Shown here in pieces: positions 9,815 through 18,807 of a stretch of DNA of 64,000 nucleotides. Origin of the DNA: Achromobacter sp. B7 (GTDB lineage: Bacteria; Pseudomonadota; Gammaproteobacteria; Burkholderiales; Burkholderiaceae_B); NCBI RefSeq assembly GCF_003600685.1, contig NZ_CP032084.1, positions 2,790,001 to 2,854,000 of the forward strand. The letters run 5' to 3'. Every line of letters begins with the position of its first letter. Within the stretch, counting starts at the first letter, position 1. The notes under the pieces were generated by a model that saw only the letters and a program-made list of their open reading frames with translations, did not search any database and was not told the DNA's origin. The position numbers were made by a program, and so were the translations under genes.

Positions 9815-10861
9815 ATGAAGAAGTCTCTTGTTTTTGCAGCCGTCGCCGCCAGCATGCTTGCCGGCGCCGTCCACGCACAGGACCTGCCCAAAACCCAGTT
9901 GAAGGTCGTGGGAGGCCTGTCCAACCTGACCGCCTATAACGACTACGAAAAGCCGTTCTGGACGAAGACCATTCCCGAGCTGTCCAAGGGCCAGGTCACG
10001 GCGGAAATCAAGGGCTTCAACGAAATGGGCCTGAAGGGCCCCGAGTTGCTGCGCCTGATGTCGCAAGGCGTGATTGAATTCGGCACCGCCACGCTGTCGT
10101 ATTTCGCCAGCGACAACCCCATCAACGAAGCCATCGACCTGGCCGGCCTGGCCCCCGACGTCAAGACCGCGCGCGCCGTGACCGACGCGTTCGAGCCCGT
10201 CTACGCCAAGCTCTACGGCGAAGGCAACAACGTCAAGCTGCTGGGCATCTCGACCTATCCCGCCCAGGTGCTGTTCTGCAACGCGGACATCAAGGGCCTG
10301 GCCGACATCAAGGGCAAGAAGGTTCGCACCAGCAGCCGCACCACGGCCGAATTCGTTGAAGCGCTGGGCGGTTCCAGCGTGACGATGGCCTTCGGTGAAG
10401 TGGTGCCGGCGCTGCAAAACAAGGTGGTCGATTGCGCCATCACCGGATCGTTGTCGGGCTACTCGGCCAAGTGGTACGAAGTGTCCACCCACCTGGTGGC
10501 GCTGCCGATCAACTGGAACCAGCAGATCCACGCCGTCAACCAAAAGGCCTGGGACAAGCTGGACCCCGCCGTGCGCACGTTCCTGCAAGCCAACGTGAAG
10601 ACGCTGGTGGACAACATCTGGGAAGCCGCTGCCCGCCAGACGCAGGAAGGCTATGACTGCAACACCGGCGCCGCCGCTTGCCCGTTCCCGGTCAAGGGCA
10701 AGATGGTTCTGGTGCAACCGTCGGATGCCGACCGCGCGCTGCTCAAGAAGGTTGCGCAAGAAGCCGTGTTGCCCAAGTGGGCCGCCCGTTGCTCGGCACA
10801 GTGCGTGAAGGACTTCAACGCCACCATCGGCAAGACGCTGGGCCTGACCGCCAGCAAGTAA
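9815..10861 (+). CDS. TRAP transporter periplasmic substrate-binding protein (DctP family)
   Basis: 348 aa. The ATG at 9815 is preceded at 8 nt by AGGAG. The signal peptide MKKSLVFAAVAASMLAGAVHA is cleaved before QDLPK. The DctP fold is recognisable, including the VRTSSRTTAEFVEALGG segment that carries the arginine that usually pairs with a substrate carboxylate. Unusually, the C-terminal third has four clustered cysteines (CNTGAAAC near 270, CSAQC near 330), suggesting disulfides. First gene of dctP-dctQ-dctM-DUF2848-amidase-DUF1445; the substrate is probably a carboxylate or amide acid (inference). Confidence 0.93.
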   Translation: MKKSLVFAAVAASMLAGAVHAQDLPKTQLKVVGGLSNLTAYNDYEKPFWTKTIPELSKGQVTAEIKGFNEMGLKGPELLRLMSQGVIEFGTATLSYFASDNPINEAIDLAGLAPDVKTARAVTDAFEPVYAKLYGEGNNVKLLGISTYPAQVLFCNADIKGLADIKGKKVRTSSRTTAEFVEALGGSSVTMAFGEVVPALQNKVVDCAITGSLSGYSAKWYEVSTHLVALPINWNQQIHAVNQKAWDKLDPAVRTFLQANVKTLVDNIWEAAARQTQEGYDCNTGAAACPFPVKGKMVLVQPSDADRALLKKVAQEAVLPKWAARCSAQCVKDFNATIGKTLGLTASK

Positions 10862-10943
10862 GCGCTGGACAGCGCCGCCGCATCGCGCGGCGGCGCGCTT
10901 TTCCGCAAGTCATACCGGGCGCTAGCCCGCAGAGGTTCTATCC

Positions 10944-11564
10944 ATGACCCAAACCGAACACTTCCGCCTGCTGGGCGGCCTGTTGCGGCGCGCCGAGAGT
11001 TTTTCGCGCGTGGCCGTATGGGCCGGCGGCGCGTTGACGGTGGCCAGCGTGCTGCTGATCTCGTTCGACGTGCTGGCCCGCAAATTCCTGGGTTTCACCA
11101 CCGGTGGCGCCGACGAGTTGTCCAGCTACGCGTTTGCCATCAGCACGTCCTGGGCGCTGGCGTTCGCCACGTTGCAACGCGCCAACGTGCGTGTTGACGT
11201 GCTTTATCAATACCTGCCGGTGCGCCTGTCGGCCGTGCTCGACTGGATTTCCATGGTGTCGCTGGCCGTCTTCATGGTGTTCCTGACGTACTACGCCTAC
11301 GACGTGGTGCAGACCTCATGGGCCCAGAAGTCCGCCGCCAACACCCCGCTGGCCACGCCGCTGTGGGTGCCCCAAGGTTTGTGGCTGTTGGGCCTGGCCT
11401 GGATGTGCATCACGGTGGCCTTGATGCTGGCGCGCGCCTCCGCCGCGCTGGTCACGGGCGACATCGAACTGGTCAAGCAGATCTGCGGCGTGCGTTCCGC
11501 GCAAGAAGAAGCTGAAGAAGAAGCCGCCGCCGGCGAGCGCATGGTCAAGGGAGACGCAGCATGA
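10944..11564 (+). CDS. TRAP transporter small permease (DctQ)
   Basis: 206 aa with four transmembrane segments (around residues 24-46, 58-80, 95-118 and 140-165) and the family pattern DVLARKFLGF and GGADELSSYAFAI. A charged Glu-rich tail (AQEEAEEEAAAGERM) ends the protein. The stop overlaps the start of the large permease (ATGA at 11561-11564), indicating translational coupling. With DctM it forms the sodium-dependent membrane complex fed by the DctP at 9815. Confidence 0.92.
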   Translation: MTQTEHFRLLGGLLRRAESFSRVAVWAGGALTVASVLLISFDVLARKFLGFTTGGADELSSYAFAISTSWALAFATLQRANVRVDVLYQYLPVRLSAVLDWISMVSLAVFMVFLTYYAYDVVQTSWAQKSAANTPLATPLWVPQGLWLLGLAWMCITVALMLARASAALVTGDIELVKQICGVRSAQEEAEEEAAAGERMVKGDAA

Positions 11565-12844
11565 TTTCCACCGCATTGACGTTGTTGCTGGTGCTGATCG
11601 GGCTGTCCATTCCCGTGGGCGCCGCGCTTGGCGTGTTGGGTCTGATCCTGGACCCGCTCTTTTCGATGTTGCCGCTGTCGCGTGCCATCGGTGAAATTTC
11701 CTGGAGCTCGAACAACGAGTTCCTGCTGGTGGCGATTCCGCTGTTCATCATGCTGGGCGAAGTGCTGCTGCGCGCGGGCTTTGCCGAACGCATGTATAGC
11801 GCGATGAGCCTGTGGCTGTCGTGGTTGCCGGGCGGCTTGATGCACGCGAACATCGGCGCGTCCACCTTGTTCTCGGCAACCTCGGGTTCCAGCGTGGCAA
11901 CCGCCGCCACCGTCGGCACCGTGGCCATTCCGCAGATCCGCAAGTATGGCTACAACGAGCCGCTGTTCCTGGGCAGCCTGGCCGCGGGCGGTACGTTGGG
12001 CATCCTGATTCCGCCGTCCATCAACCTGGTCATCTATGGCGTGCTGACGAATTCGTCCGTGCCCAAGCTGTACCTGGCCGGCATCATCCCCGGCTTTGCG
12101 ATGGCCGCGTTGTTCATGCTGACGGTGGTCGTGGCTTGCGTGGCCAAGCCGTCCTGGGGCGGCAAGAAGATCCATGCAACCTGGGGCCAGCGTCTTGCCA
12201 GCCTGGTGCACCTGGCGCCGCCCATGGGCATCTTCTTCCTGGTGGTCGGTTCCATCTACGCCGGCCTTGCCACGCCGACGGAAGCCGCCGCGCTGGGCGT
12301 GCTGGGCGCCTTCATCCTGGCCGCCTGGTTCCGCCGGCTGTCCTGGAAGATGCTGCGCGAAGTGATGGAAGGCACGATGCGGTCCACGGCGATGATCATG
12401 CTGATCGTCATCGCGGCCAGCTTCCTGAACTTCATCATGTCGGCCACCGGCCTGACGGATGCGCTGACCAAGTCGATCACCGGCCTGGGCTTGTCGCCGG
12501 GGTGGATGCTGCTGATCGTGGTGATCTTCTACCTGGTGCTGGGCTGCTTCATGGAAACGCTGTCCATGATGATCACGACGATTCCCATCGTGGCGCCCAT
12601 CATGATCGCGCTGGGCTACGACCCGATCTGGCTGGGCATCGTCATCATCATCCTGGTTGAAGCCGCGTTGATCACGCCGCCCGTGGGCCTGAACCTGTTC
12701 GTGGTGCAAAGCCTGCGCAAGAACGGCTCGATGAGCGCCGTCATCATCGGCAGCCTGCCGTTCGTGGCCGCCATGTTCGTGATGCTGGGGTTGCTGGCGT
12801 TCTGGCCGGACTTCGCGCTGTGGTTGCCGCGCGTGTTTGGTTAA
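11561..12844 (+). CDS. TRAP transporter large permease (DctM)
   Basis: 427 aa, 12-13 hydrophobic segments, DctM/TRAP-T family. Recognisable segments include the conserved substrate-channel region SGSSVATAATVGTVAIPQ (about residue 110), GGTLGILIPPSINLVIYG (about 145) and ITPPVGLNLFVVQ near the C-terminus. It starts inside the dctQ stop (ATGA overlap). A tandem TTGA repeat begins 6 nt after the stop codon. The protein is the main translocation subunit, driven by a sodium gradient. Confidence 0.94.
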   Translation: MISTALTLLLVLIGLSIPVGAALGVLGLILDPLFSMLPLSRAIGEISWSSNNEFLLVAIPLFIMLGEVLLRAGFAERMYSAMSLWLSWLPGGLMHANIGASTLFSATSGSSVATAATVGTVAIPQIRKYGYNEPLFLGSLAAGGTLGILIPPSINLVIYGVLTNSSVPKLYLAGIIPGFAMAALFMLTVVVACVAKPSWGGKKIHATWGQRLASLVHLAPPMGIFFLVVGSIYAGLATPTEAAALGVLGAFILAAWFRRLSWKMLREVMEGTMRSTAMIMLIVIAASFLNFIMSATGLTDALTKSITGLGLSPGWMLLIVVIFYLVLGCFMETLSMMITTIPIVAPIMIALGYDPIWLGIVIIILVEAALITPPVGLNLFVVQSLRKNGSMSAVIIGSLPFVAAMFVMLGLLAFWPDFALWLPRVFG

Positions 12845-12849
12845 TGGAA

Positions 12850-12896
12850 TGATCAATTGATCGATGGATTGATCAATTGATTGATTGATTGATTGA
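12850..12896. repeat. Tetranucleotide tandem repeat (TTGA)5 plus duplicated TGATCAATTGA
   Basis: Two copies of the 11-mer TGATCAATTGA (12850-12860 and 12870-12880) are followed by five perfect TTGA units (12877-12896). This AT-rich island sits in otherwise GC-rich DNA, between dctM and the DUF2848 gene, inside what looks like one operon. Such simple repeats can change length by slippage; here a change would alter the 128-bp spacer rather than a reading frame. Confidence 0.85.
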
Positions 12897-12972
12897 AAAG
12901 ACTTTTTGTTTGAACCGGGTGTGGCCCACAGCGGCCGCACCGTTTCCCACCCGTTATTTCCGCAGGACTGAT

Positions 12973-13656
12973 ATGAAAGCCGTATTCAAGATCGACGACG
13001 CCAATCCCCGCCAGGTGGAAGTGGACTTCAACACCCTGATCGTGGCCGGCTGGGCCGGACGCGACATGGCCGCCATCGAGCACCACATCGAAGAGCTCGC
13101 CGCCATCGGCGTGCCGCGCCCGACCAGCGTGCCGCTGTACTACCGCATTGCCGACAACCAGCTGACCCAGGCCACGCAAGTGCAGGCCGTGGGCGAGGAT
13201 TCGTCGGGCGAAGTGGAAACGTTCGTGTTCGCCGTGGACGGCGAGATGTACGTCAGCATCGCGTCGGACCATACCGACCGCAAGCTGGAAACCGTCAGCG
13301 TCGCCATGTCCAAGCAGGTCTGCGTGAAGCCCGTGGCAAGCGAAGCCTGGCGCCTGGCCGACGTGGCCGACTACTGGGACGAATTGGTCATCCGCTCGTA
13401 CATCGTCGAAAACGGTGAAAAGGTGCTGTACCAGGAAGGCCCGCTGTCCACGCTGCGCACGCCGCAGGACCTGATTGCCGGCTACACCGGCGGCGCCGCC
13501 GTGCTGCCGCAAGGCGCGGGCATGACCTGCGGCACCGTGGGCGCCATCGGCGGCATCCGCGCCGCGGCGGACTTCACCATGGAATTGTTCGATCCGCGCC
13601 GCCAACGCACGATCAGCCATCGCTATCATGTCGAATCGCTGCCCGTGGTGGCCTGA
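12973..13656 (+). CDS. DUF2848 family protein (fumarylacetoacetate-hydrolase-like)
   Basis: 227 aa from the ATG at 12973 (MKAVFKIDDANPRQVEVDFN). The frame is open upstream to 12889 but runs into the TTGA repeat. I recognise the DUF2848 pattern: the GWAGRDMAAIEHHIEELAAIG helix, PTSVPLYYRI, an acidic SDHTDR motif, and GMTCGTVGAIGG near the C-terminus. The family resembles the FAH hydrolase fold but has no assigned reaction that I know. Context: between TRAP transporter genes and an amidase gene, suggesting a step in catabolism of the imported compound. Confidence 0.8.
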   Translation: MKAVFKIDDANPRQVEVDFNTLIVAGWAGRDMAAIEHHIEELAAIGVPRPTSVPLYYRIADNQLTQATQVQAVGEDSSGEVETFVFAVDGEMYVSIASDHTDRKLETVSVAMSKQVCVKPVASEAWRLADVADYWDELVIRSYIVENGEKVLYQEGPLSTLRTPQDLIAGYTGGAAVLPQGAGMTCGTVGAIGGIRAAADFTMELFDPRRQRTISHRYHVESLPVVA

Positions 13657-13744
13657 TTCCGTTTCTGCATGGCATTGAACGCCGGGCGCGCCTATTCAGG
13701 CTGCGCCTGTCGGCACTTTTACGCCGCTAGGCGGCACGAGGACA

Positions 13745-15097
13745 ATGATGGTTTCGACCTTGAATGATCTGACCTTGGCCCTGAACGAGGGCCGTACCAG
13801 CTCGGTCGCGCTGACCGAACTGGCGCTGGCGCGCGCGCAGGATGCGGCGGGCGAGGGCGCCCGCGTTTTCACCAAGCTGTATGCCGAGTCGGCATTGGCG
13901 CAGGCGCGCGCCTCCGACACCCTGCGGGCGGCGGGCATCGTGCGTTCGGCGGTGGAAGGGCTGCCGATCAGCATCAAGGACCTGTTCGACATCGAAGGCG
14001 AAACCACCATGGCCGGCTCGGTCGCGCGCGAAGGCGAACCGGCGGCTGACGCCAACGCCGACGTCGTGCAGCGCCTGATCGCGGCCGGCGCCGTCATCAT
14101 CGGCCGCACCAACATGACCGAATTCGCGTATTCGGGCCTGGGCATCAACCCGCACTACGGCACGCCGCTGAACCCGTACGACCGCGCCACCGGCCGCATT
14201 CCGGGCGGCTCGTCCTCGGGCGCGGCGGTGTCCGTGGCCGACGGCATGGCCGTGGCCGGCATTGGTTCCGACACCGGTGGCTCGGTGCGCATTCCGGCCG
14301 CGCTGTGCGGCCTGACGGGCTTCAAGCCCAGCGCCTGGCGCGTGTCGATGCAGGGCGTGCTGCCCTTGTCGGCCAACCTGGATTCCATCGGCCCCATCGC
14401 CGCCAGCGTGCGTTGCTGCGCCGAGCTGGACGCCATTCTGTCAGGCGACGGCGGCCCCGTGCCCGAAGCCATGGCGCTGCGCGGCCTGCGCCTGGCCGTG
14501 CCCACCACGCTGGCGCTGGACGCCATGGACAAGCACGTGGCGGACAGTTTCGCCGCGGCCGTGGCCCGGCTGAAGGAAGCCGGCGCGCTGGTCGACGAAA
14601 TCGCCATTCCGGAGTTCGCCGAGGTTGGCGGCATCAACAGCAAGGGCGGCTTCACGGCGGCCGAAGCCTGGGCCTGGCACCGCGACCTGATCGCGCGCGC
14701 CGGCAAGCGCTACGACCCGCGCGTGGTCTCGCGCATCATGCGTGGCCAGGACATGAGCGCCGCGGATTACCTCGATTTGCTGGATGCGCGCGAAGCGTGG
14801 GTGGCGGCGGTGGATCGCCGCATTGCCGGCTACGACGCGCTCATCATGCCGACCACGCCCATCGTGGCGCCGGCGGTGGCCGACCTGGTCGCTTCCGACG
14901 AAGCCTATTACGCGGCCAATGGCCTGATTCTGCGCAACCCCACGCTGATCAACTTCCTGGATGGCTGCGCGCTGTCGCTGCCTTGCCATGCCCCGGATAC
15001 GGCCCCCGTGGGCTTGATGATCGCCGGCAGCAACGGCGCCGACCGCCGCATCCTGGCCGTCGGCCTGGCCATCGAGGCGCTGCTTGCCGGGCACTGA
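13745..15097 (+). CDS. Amidase (amidase-signature family)
   Basis: 450 aa; tandem ATG codons at 13745/13748 follow an ACGAGGAC site. The Ser-cisSer-Lys triad is visible: Lys78 in [10 protein letters not shown], the cis-Ser within [10 protein letters not shown] (about 156-158) and nucleophile Ser180 in [12 protein letters not shown]. The enzyme should hydrolyse a linear amide to a carboxylate and ammonia or an amine. Closest by feel are AtzE/GatA-like amidases, but no GatB/GatC partner is present, so a tRNA amidotransferase role is unlikely. It lies 88 nt after DUF2848 and 38 nt before the DUF1445 gene. Confidence 0.92.
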   Translation: MMVSTLNDLTLALNEGRTSSVALTELALARAQDAAGEGARVFTKLYAESALAQARASDTLRAAGIVRSAVEGLPISIKDLFDIEGETTMAGSVAREGEPAADANADVVQRLIAAGAVIIGRTNMTEFAYSGLGINPHYGTPLNPYDRATGRIPGGSSSGAAVSVADGMAVAGIGSDTGGSVRIPAALCGLTGFKPSAWRVSMQGVLPLSANLDSIGPIAASVRCCAELDAILSGDGGPVPEAMALRGLRLAVPTTLALDAMDKHVADSFAAAVARLKEAGALVDEIAIPEFAEVGGINSKGGFTAAEAWAWHRDLIARAGKRYDPRVVSRIMRGQDMSAADYLDLLDAREAWVAAVDRRIAGYDALIMPTTPIVAPAVADLVASDEAYYAANGLILRNPTLINFLDGCALSLPCHAPDTAPVGLMIAGSNGADRRILAVGLAIEALLAGH

Positions 15098-15135
15098 TCG
15101 CCCGGTGCTTCACAACTGCATCAAGAGGATTTTTC

Positions 15136-15942
15136 ATGTCGCCCGTCGACGTCGTACGCAATAGTGTCCAACTGGCCCGCCAGGCGCGTCTGGACGCGCG
15201 CAGCGGGCGCCTGACCGGCCCCACGGCCAATCTGGCGCCGGGCCACGTCCAGGCCAACCTGGCCATCCTGCCGCGCGCGCTGGCAGCGGACTTCCTGCAT
15301 TTCTGCCAGCGCAACCCCAAGCCTTGCCCGTTGCTGGCCATGTCCGAACCCGGTAACCCGGCGCTGCCGGAACTGGGTGCAGACATCGACATCCGCACCG
15401 ACATCCCGCGCTACCGAGTCTGGAAGAACGGCGAGCTGGTGGCCGAACCCACCGACGTGCGCGATATCTGGCGCGACGATCTGGTGTCGTTCCTGATTGG
15501 ATGCTCGTTTTCGTTCGAAGAGGCCATGCTGGATAACGGCTTGCCGGTGCGTCATATCGAGCAAGGCTGCAACGTGCCGATGTACCGCACCAACATCCCG
15601 ACGCATCCGGCTGGCGCCTTCAGCGGGCCTCTGGTGGTGTCTATGCGCCCCTTGAAGGCGGCGGATGCCATCCGCGCCATCCAGGTCACCTCGCGCTTTC
15701 CGTCGGTGCACGGCGCACCCGTGCATATTGGCGACCCGGCGCTGATCGGCATTGCCGACATCAACCAGCCCGACTACGGCGACGCGGTCGAAATCCGGCC
15801 GGGCGAAATGCCCGTGTTCTGGGCCTGCGGCGTCACGCCGCAATCGGTGGTGTCGTCGGTGCGTCCGGAGTTCTGCATCACGCATGCGCCGGGGCACATG
15901 CTGGTGACCGATCTGGTCAACAGCCGGATGGCGATGCTGTAA
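15136..15942 (+). CDS. Putative hydro-lyase, DUF1445 (YcsI/D-glutamate cyclase family)
   Basis: 268 aa from the ATG at 15136, with AAGAGGA 7 nt upstream. DUF1445 hallmarks are visible: [40 protein letters not shown] and [11 protein letters not shown]...[13 protein letters not shown]. In mammals a related domain acts as a D-glutamate cyclase, forming 5-oxo-D-proline; bacterial YcsI is often found near oxoprolinase genes (family knowledge). The reaction here is not established. It is the last gene of the TRAP/amidase operon, closed by the terminator at 15950. Confidence 0.88.
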   Translation: MSPVDVVRNSVQLARQARLDARSGRLTGPTANLAPGHVQANLAILPRALAADFLHFCQRNPKPCPLLAMSEPGNPALPELGADIDIRTDIPRYRVWKNGELVAEPTDVRDIWRDDLVSFLIGCSFSFEEAMLDNGLPVRHIEQGCNVPMYRTNIPTHPAGAFSGPLVVSMRPLKAADAIRAIQVTSRFPSVHGAPVHIGDPALIGIADINQPDYGDAVEIRPGEMPVFWACGVTPQSVVSSVRPEFCITHAPGHMLVTDLVNSRMAML

Positions 15943-15949
15943 ACAAAAA

Positions 15950-15984
15950 CCCCATCGCAGCCTGTGCGCTGCGATGGGGCTTTT
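15950..15984 (+). terminator. Rho-independent terminator of the TRAP/amidase operon
   Basis: Perfect 12-bp stem (15950-15961 with 15968-15979), 6-nt loop, then CTTTTGGGTTT. AAAAA on the other side could also stop the convergent porin transcript. It lies 7 nt after the DUF1445 stop. Confidence 0.9.
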
Positions 15985-16043
15985 GGGTTTGTGGGTCTGA
16001 TTTGTGCATCGGGCGTTTCGAAAACGCCCGACCTGCGTGCCGC

Positions 16044-17114
16044 TTAGAAAATGTGGCGGAAGCCCACGGCGGCGCCGATCTGGTGGTTCTTGCCGGCGAT
16101 TTCGTCGCTGGCGGCGCTGCTGACCTTGTTCCAGTCCACCGTGCCGTACACCTGCGAGCGCTTGGACAGCGAATATTCGGCCACCGCGACCAGGGCGTAA
16201 CGCTTGCCCTTGTCGCCGTCTTCGACCACGTTCTTGCTTTGGTCGTAGTAGCCCGCGCCGGTAATGGCCCAGCGCGGCGTGGCTTGCCACGTGGCGCCCA
16301 CGAAATAGCCGTTGTCCTTGCGGTCCAGGCTGGCGGTGGTGGTGCCGCCCATGACGGCGTTGACCCAGCCCGTTTCGTCGCGGCCATTGAAGTAGCCGGC
16401 GAACACCTTGGTGGTTTCAAACTGGTAGGACGCGTTCAGGTTCCACACGCGCTGGCGCAGGTCGGAATCCAGGCCGTCGTAGGTCTGCTGGTAGGCCGCG
16501 CCCAGACCCAGCTTGCCGATCATGTAGCGCAGGCTGGCGCCGTATTGCTGGCCGGCCTTGTGGTCTTCCCAGCTTTCGCCGTTGGCCCACGACAACGCCA
16601 ACGACAGGTCGCCGATGGTGTTGGAATACTTGGTCATGTTGTTGGTGCGCACGCGCGACATCGCGGCGGGCAACCAGGCGTTCTGATCGTAGTTACCCAC
16701 GGTCAGCGGATCGAAGTAGTCGGCCAGCAGGTCGAACATCGGCGTGTTTTGCAGACCCAGCGTCAGTTGGCCGATGTTGCCGCCGTCCAGGCCCACGTAG
16801 GCCAGGCGGCCGAACGTCTTGCCCGTGGCCGACGAATTGCCGTTCTGCATGTTGAAGCCGTTTTCCAGGCGGAAGAAGGCACGGTTGCCGTTGCCCAGGT
16901 CTTCCGAGCCGCGCAGGCCCCAGCGGCTGTTCGAGATGGCGCCGTTTTCCATCGACACACGGCTGCCGTCTTCGCCCACGCTGCCGGCGCTGGTGCTCAG
17001 GTAGCGGATGCTGACGTCGGCGATGCCGTACAGGGTGACGCTGGTTTCCGCCGATGCGGCGCCCGCGGCCAGGCCCAGGCCTGCGGCGGCGAGCGTAAGA
17101 GTGATGCGTTTCAC
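16044..17114 (-). CDS. Outer-membrane porin (Gram-negative general porin, Porin_4 family)
   Basis: 356 aa from a GTG at 17114 (VKRITLTLAAAGLGLAAGAASA, signal peptide). A very strong AGGAGGAG site lies 6 nt upstream. The mature N-terminus ETSVTLYGIADVSIRYLST and the motif SRWGLRGSEDLGNGNRAFFRLENGF are typical of betaproteobacterial trimeric porins. The C-terminus ends GFRHIF with the terminal Phe required for outer-membrane assembly. It would admit small solutes to the periplasm, perhaps for the TRAP systems on either side (inference). The open frame upstream to 17282 has no support. Confidence 0.95.
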   Translation of the reverse strand: MKRITLTLAAAGLGLAAGAASAETSVTLYGIADVSIRYLSTSAGSVGEDGSRVSMENGAISNSRWGLRGSEDLGNGNRAFFRLENGFNMQNGNSSATGKTFGRLAYVGLDGGNIGQLTLGLQNTPMFDLLADYFDPLTVGNYDQNAWLPAAMSRVRTNNMTKYSNTIGDLSLALSWANGESWEDHKAGQQYGASLRYMIGKLGLGAAYQQTYDGLDSDLRQRVWNLNASYQFETTKVFAGYFNGRDETGWVNAVMGGTTTASLDRKDNGYFVGATWQATPRWAITGAGYYDQSKNVVEDGDKGKRYALVAVAEYSLSKRSQVYGTVDWNKVSSAASDEIAGKNHQIGAAVGFRHIF

Positions 17115-17416
17115 TGAGGACTCCTCCTGTGTAGCTGTTTTGTAGTGTGTGACCTGGCTTGTGGCCGGGTTGACCGCGCCGGGCGGATCGTCCGACGTTG
17201 GGCCGTTGCACCGACGCTGCTTGATGGCAGCGCGGGTCCGGAGCATTGGCCCAAAAGGTTGGCTGCCACGGCATTGCGCCAAACTGGTGCAAGGGGGCAG
17301 CGCCTGGGGATTCTAAAAAAGTTACGGGATGTGCAGGGCCAAATTGTTTTTGGCGTTTTCCCTGGTTTACAGATCAAAAAAATAGTCGCGCGCCGGGATA
17401 ATGGTGCGATGGTTCC
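17115..17416. other. Intergenic region upstream of the porin gene
   Basis: About 300 bp without a supported gene. The region near 17320-17400 is lower in GC (runs of T and A) and presumably contains the porin promoter, reading leftwards. I cannot place a -35/-10 pair with confidence. Confidence 0.45.
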
Positions 17417-17446
17417 AAAAAAAAACCCCGGTCCAGGACCGGGGTT
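17417..17446 (-). terminator. Rho-independent terminator of the second TRAP operon
   Basis: Perfect palindrome AACCCCGGTCC-A-GGACCGGGGTT (17424-17446) with an A9 run on its left, which becomes a U tract in leftward transcription. It lies about 60 nt beyond the dctM stop at 17506. Confidence 0.9.
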
Positions 17447-17491
17447 CTTGAAGGTCGTGCCCGGGTGTCCAGGCAGCGACATCACGGCATT

Positions 17492-17515
17492 ACAGCGTCA
17501 TAGCGTCACAGCGTC
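17492..17515. repeat. 3 x 8-bp tandem repeat over the dctM stop codon
   Basis: Units ACAGCGTC, ATAGCGTC, ACAGCGTC run head to tail at 17492-17515. The stop codon of the second dctM gene (17506-17508 on the minus strand) falls inside the array. See the similar post-stop arrays at 12850, 21327, 56771 and 59645. Confidence 0.7.
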
Positions 17516-18807
17516 ATGTGCAAGGGCAGCCATGTGGCAATGCCCGGAATGAAATACAGCAGCAGCACCGCCACAATCATCAGCAGGAACATGGGCATTG
17601 ACGCCCGCGCGATGTAAGGCAATTCACGCCCGCTCATGCCGGACAGCACGAACAGGTTGAAGCCCACCGGCGGCGTGATTTGTGCCATTTCCACCACGAA
17701 AACGATGAAGATGCCGAACCAGATCAGGTCGATGCCGGCAGCCTGCACCGTCGGCAACAGCACGCCCATGGTCAGCACCACGATGGAAATGCCGTCCAGG
17801 AAGCAGCCCAGCACCACAAAGAAGACCATCAGCGCCATGATAAGGCCGAACTGCGACAAGCCCAGTCCGCCGATCCATTCCGCCAACGCGCGCGGCAGGC
17901 CGATATAGCCCATTGCCAGCGTCAGGAACTGTGCGCCGGCCAGGATCAGCGCGATCATGCAGTACAGCCGGGTGGCGCCCAGCAGCGATTGCATGAACGT
18001 CGAGCGGTTCAGCGAGCCTTGCAGCGCCGACAACAGCAGTGCGCCCACCACGCCCACCGCCGCCGCTTCCGTGGCGGTGGCGATGCCGCTGTAGATGGAG
18101 CCGAGCACCGCGCCGATCAGCACCATGACCGGAATCAGGTGGCGCGATTGCGACAGCTTCTGCATGAACGACATGCCGGGGTCCGCCGCCGGCACCTGCC
18201 CGGGGTTGCGGATGGCCCACCAGCCGATATAGCCCATGAACAACAGCGCAAGCACGATGCCGGGGAAGATGCCCGCGATGAACAGCTTGGCGATCGACAC
18301 GTCGGCCGCCACGCCGTACACGATCATGATGATCGAAGGCGGAATCAACAGGCCCAGCGTGCCCGCGCCCGACAGCGTGCCCAGGATCTTGTCTTCGGGG
18401 TAGCCACGGCGCGTCAGTTCGGGAATGGTCATTTTGCCGACCGTCGCGCACGTCGCCGCGCTGGAGCCCGACACCGCCGCGAAAATCGCGCAACCGATCA
18501 CATTGGTGTGCAGCAGCCGACCCGGCAATCGGTTCAGCCACGGCGCCAGACCCTTGAACAGGTCTTCGGACAAGCGCGTGCGAAACAGGATTTCGCCCAT
18601 CCACAGGAACAAGGGCAGGGCGGTCAGCGTCCAGCTGGACGAAGCGCCCCAGATGGTGACGGCCATGGCGTCGCCGGCCGGACGGCTGGAGAAAATCTCC
18701 ATGCCGATCCACGCCGTGCCTGCCAGCGTCAGGCCGACCCAGACCCCGCAACCCAACAGCGCGAAGATCGAAACGACCAATAGGGTGATGACAAGAAGTT
18801 CATTCAT
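17506..18807 (-). CDS. TRAP transporter large permease (DctM), second system
   Basis: 433 aa starting MNELLVITLLVVSIFALLGC. The DctM landmarks are clear: SGSSAATCATVGKMTIPE (about 120), GAGTLGLLIPPSIIMIVYG (about 150) and ITPPVGFNLFVLSGMSG near the C-terminus. The start overlaps the small permease gene by 8 nt. It is the translocating subunit of a TRAP importer separate from that at 9815; the two large permeases share only family-level identity by eye. Confidence 0.94.
   Translation of the reverse strand: MNELLVITLLVVSIFALLGCGVWVGLTLAGTAWIGMEIFSSRPAGDAMAVTIWGASSSWTLTALPLFLWMGEILFRTRLSEDLFKGLAPWLNRLPGRLLHTNVIGCAIFAAVSGSSAATCATVGKMTIPELTRRGYPEDKILGTLSGAGTLGLLIPPSIIMIVYGVAADVSIAKLFIAGIFPGIVLALLFMGYIGWWAIRNPGQVPAADPGMSFMQKLSQSRHLIPVMVLIGAVLGSIYSGIATATEAAAVGVVGALLLSALQGSLNRSTFMQSLLGATRLYCMIALILAGAQFLTLAMGYIGLPRALAEWIGGLGLSQFGLIMALMVFFVVLGCFLDGISIVVLTMGVLLPTVQAAGIDLIWFGIFIVFVVEMAQITPPVGFNLFVLSGMSGRELPYIARASMPMFLLMIVAVLLLYFIPGIATWLPLHMTL

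Noticed and set aside
11297..12940. 547-codon open frame antisense to dctM
   Set aside because: Same antisense artefact, and it even reads through the TTGA repeat as SINQ units.
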